NCBI GenBank assembly: GCA_002317225.1 | Contig: DCIW01000129.1 | Span: forward strand, 1 to 6,470 | Direction: 5' to 3' | From: Prevotellaceae bacterium UBA1716 | GTDB taxonomy: Bacteria; Bacteroidota; Bacteroidia; Bacteroidales; Bacteroidaceae | DNA length: 6,470 nt | Shown here: positions 5,368 through 6,470 of the stretch, one piece after another | Layout of the letters: each line of letters opens with the position of its first letter | How positions within the stretch are numbered: position 1 is the first letter of the stretch | Made by a program: the position numbers and the translations under genes | The notes under the pieces: generated by a model | Seen by the model: only the letters and a program-made list of their open reading frames with translations | Database searches by the model: none | What the model was told of the DNA's origin: nothing

Positions 5368-6470
5368 ATGAATAACGAAACTGACCAGTCAAATAGTAAC
5401 CTCAACCCCTCCCCTTATGGGGGAGTCGGAGGGGGCTTGTCCTATTCAATCATAATTCCGATATATAATCGCCCAGACGAGGCTGATGAATTGCTTCAAA
5501 GTCTTACACATCAGACAAGTAAGGACTTTGAAGTCGTTGTCGTTGAGGACGGTTCGTCTGTCCCTTGTAAGCATATTGTTGACAAATATGCTACGCAACT
5601 TGACATCAAATACTATCTCAAGGAGAATGGTGGTCCTGGTCCTGCCCGTAATTATGGAGTGGAACGTGCTCAGGGTGAGTATGTGCTTATCCTTGATTCG
5701 GATTGTGTTATTCCAGAAGGATATATTGCAGCAGTTGATGCAGAACTTGCTGATAATCCTTGTGATGCCTTCGGTGGTCCTGATGCAGCACACGATTCGT
5801 TTACTCCTGTGCAGAAAGCAATCTCATACTCAATGACTTCGTTCTTCACTACAGGTGGTATTCGTGGTGGAAAGAAGAAAGGAGCGATGGATAAGTTCTA
5901 TCCTCGTTCGTTCAATATGGGTGTGAAGCGAAGTGTGTACAATGAACTCAATGGCTTCTCTAAAATGCGATTTGGAGAGGATATCGACTTCAGTTATCGT
6001 ATTGTTGAGGCAGGTCATCCATCACGACTTTTCCCAGAAGCTTGGGTTTGGCATAAGCGTAGAACGGACTTCCGCAAGTTCTTCAAGCAAGTATTCAATT
6101 CGGGTATTGCACGCATCAACCTTGAAAAGCGTCATCCGGGCACTATGAAACTTGTTCACATGCTCCCAATGGTATTTACTGTAGGAGTAATCTTCTTGCT
6201 TCTTCTCTTCCTATGCGGATTGGGCATGATGACACTTGCTCCAACATTAGGTAGGCTCGGAGTGGCAGGTGAAGTGGGTATGACCCAAGGAGTTGGCCTC
6301 TGCCTATGCATTCTCTCGCTCATTCCTCTCGTCCTCTACAGCCTCCTTCTCCTTATCGACTCCACTATCAAGAACAAGAGTCTCTGGGTAGGACTTCTCT
6401 CCATCCCAGCAGCCTTCACCCAACTCATGGGCTATGGTCTCGGTTTCCTCAAAGCCTGGTGGCTCCGCTG
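5368..6470 (+). CDS. Family 2 glycosyltransferase with C-terminal membrane segments (3' end outside window)
   Basis: A GT-A fold inverting glycosyltransferase that would move a sugar from a nucleotide-sugar to a lipid-linked or polysaccharide acceptor at the inner membrane; donor and acceptor are unknown. From ATG 5368 it has 367 codons with no stop before the edge. Motifs: SIIIPIYNRP (27-36), VVVEDGSS (57-64), GGPGPARN (88-95), the metal-binding D-S-D at 110-112 (LILDSDC), NMGVKR (183-188), and the catalytic-base region FGEDIDFSYRI (202-212). Two hydrophobic membrane stretches are at about 266-292 and 309-331, with another amphipathic hydrophobic part at about 339-362. The domain starts at about residue 26. 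The first 25 residues are low in complexity and largely encoded by repeat copy B, so TTG 5437 (giving a start right at SYSIIIP) is an alternative. porT ends 77 bp upstream, so they may be co-transcribed. Family call firm, start uncertain. Confidence 0.9.
   Translation, partial: MNNETDQSNSNLNPSPYGGVGGGLSYSIIIPIYNRPDEADELLQSLTHQTSKDFEVVVVEDGSSVPCKHIVDKYATQLDIKYYLKENGGPGPARNYGVERAQGEYVLILDSDCVIPEGYIAAVDAELADNPCDAFGGPDAAHDSFTPVQKAISYSMTSFFTTGGIRGGKKKGAMDKFYPRSFNMGVKRSVYNELNGFSKMRFGEDIDFSYRIVEAGHPSRLFPEAWVWHKRRTDFRKFFKQVFNSGIARINLEKRHPGTMKLVHMLPMVFTVGVIFLLLLFLCGLGMMTLAPTLGRLGVAGEVGMTQGVGLCLCILSLIPLVLYSLLLLIDSTIKNKSLWVGLLSIPAAFTQLMGYGLGFLKAWWLR
5403..5438. repeat. GC-rich palindromic repeat, inverted copy B (translated)
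   Basis: The inverted partner of 5294-5329, separated from it by 73 bases. It lies inside the open frame of the glycosyltransferase and is read in frame as about residues 12-24, including NPSPYGGVGGGL. A transcript covering both copies could form a long stem of about 36 positions, with the glycosyltransferase ATG (5368) in the loop and a possible TTG start (5437) at the end of the stem. Confidence 0.85.

Noticed and set aside
5294..5438. Inverted repeats considered as the ends of an insertion sequence or MITE
   Set aside because: Only 73 bases lie between them, there is no transposase, and I see no clear target-site duplication. A pair of dispersed palindromic repeats fits better, though a MITE origin cannot be excluded.
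5446..5793. Minus-strand open frame of 115 codons inside the glycosyltransferase
   Set aside because: Antisense to the conserved GT2 motifs, with no family resemblance.

Overview
The window looks like chromosomal DNA from the phylum Bacteroidota, most likely Prevotella or a close relative. The evidence is a PorT homologue (a type IX secretion component of this phylum), promoters of the Bacteroidetes form TTG/TTTG-N19-TAnnTTTG, no obvious Shine-Dalgarno sequences, and the gene order argR - GNAT acyltransferase - argG. The species is inferred from gene content and style and was not tested by a search.

Layout. On the minus strand, read from high to low coordinates, come proC (proline biosynthesis, 4418-3636), a DUF59/MIP18-type Fe-S assembly factor with a GTG start (3547-3206), lpxH (lipid A biosynthesis, 3198-2365), argR (2213-1674), a GNAT acyltransferase (1580-939) and the first 290 codons of argG (872 to the window edge). 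On the plus strand, divergent from proC, are porT (4535-5290) and a family 2 glycosyltransferase (5368 to the window edge, cut at its 3' end). No gap between genes exceeds about 150 bases.

How the genes fit together. argR-GNAT-argG looks like the head of an arginine operon. Bacteroidota are known to make arginine through N-succinylated intermediates, so the GNAT protein is a good candidate for the first enzyme, the N-acylglutamate (probably N-succinylglutamate) synthase. The argR upstream region carries a Bacteroidetes-type promoter overlain by ARG-box-like palindromes whose centres lie about 21 or 31 bp apart, which points to self-repression. The DUF59 gene and lpxH are 7 bp apart and are probably co-transcribed. 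proC has a near-consensus promoter inside an almost palindromic divergent element shared with the porT upstream region.

The window is mostly housekeeping, and I do not see a new defence or mobile system. The features worth a second look are non-coding: the phased ARG-box array; two intergenic arrays of related 7-bp units (AATTACT and AATTCCT); a pair of GC-rich inverted repeats around the glycosyltransferase start, one of which is translated as its N-terminus; and the divergent promoter palindrome. The GNAT protein also has a four-cysteine cluster in its C-terminal half.
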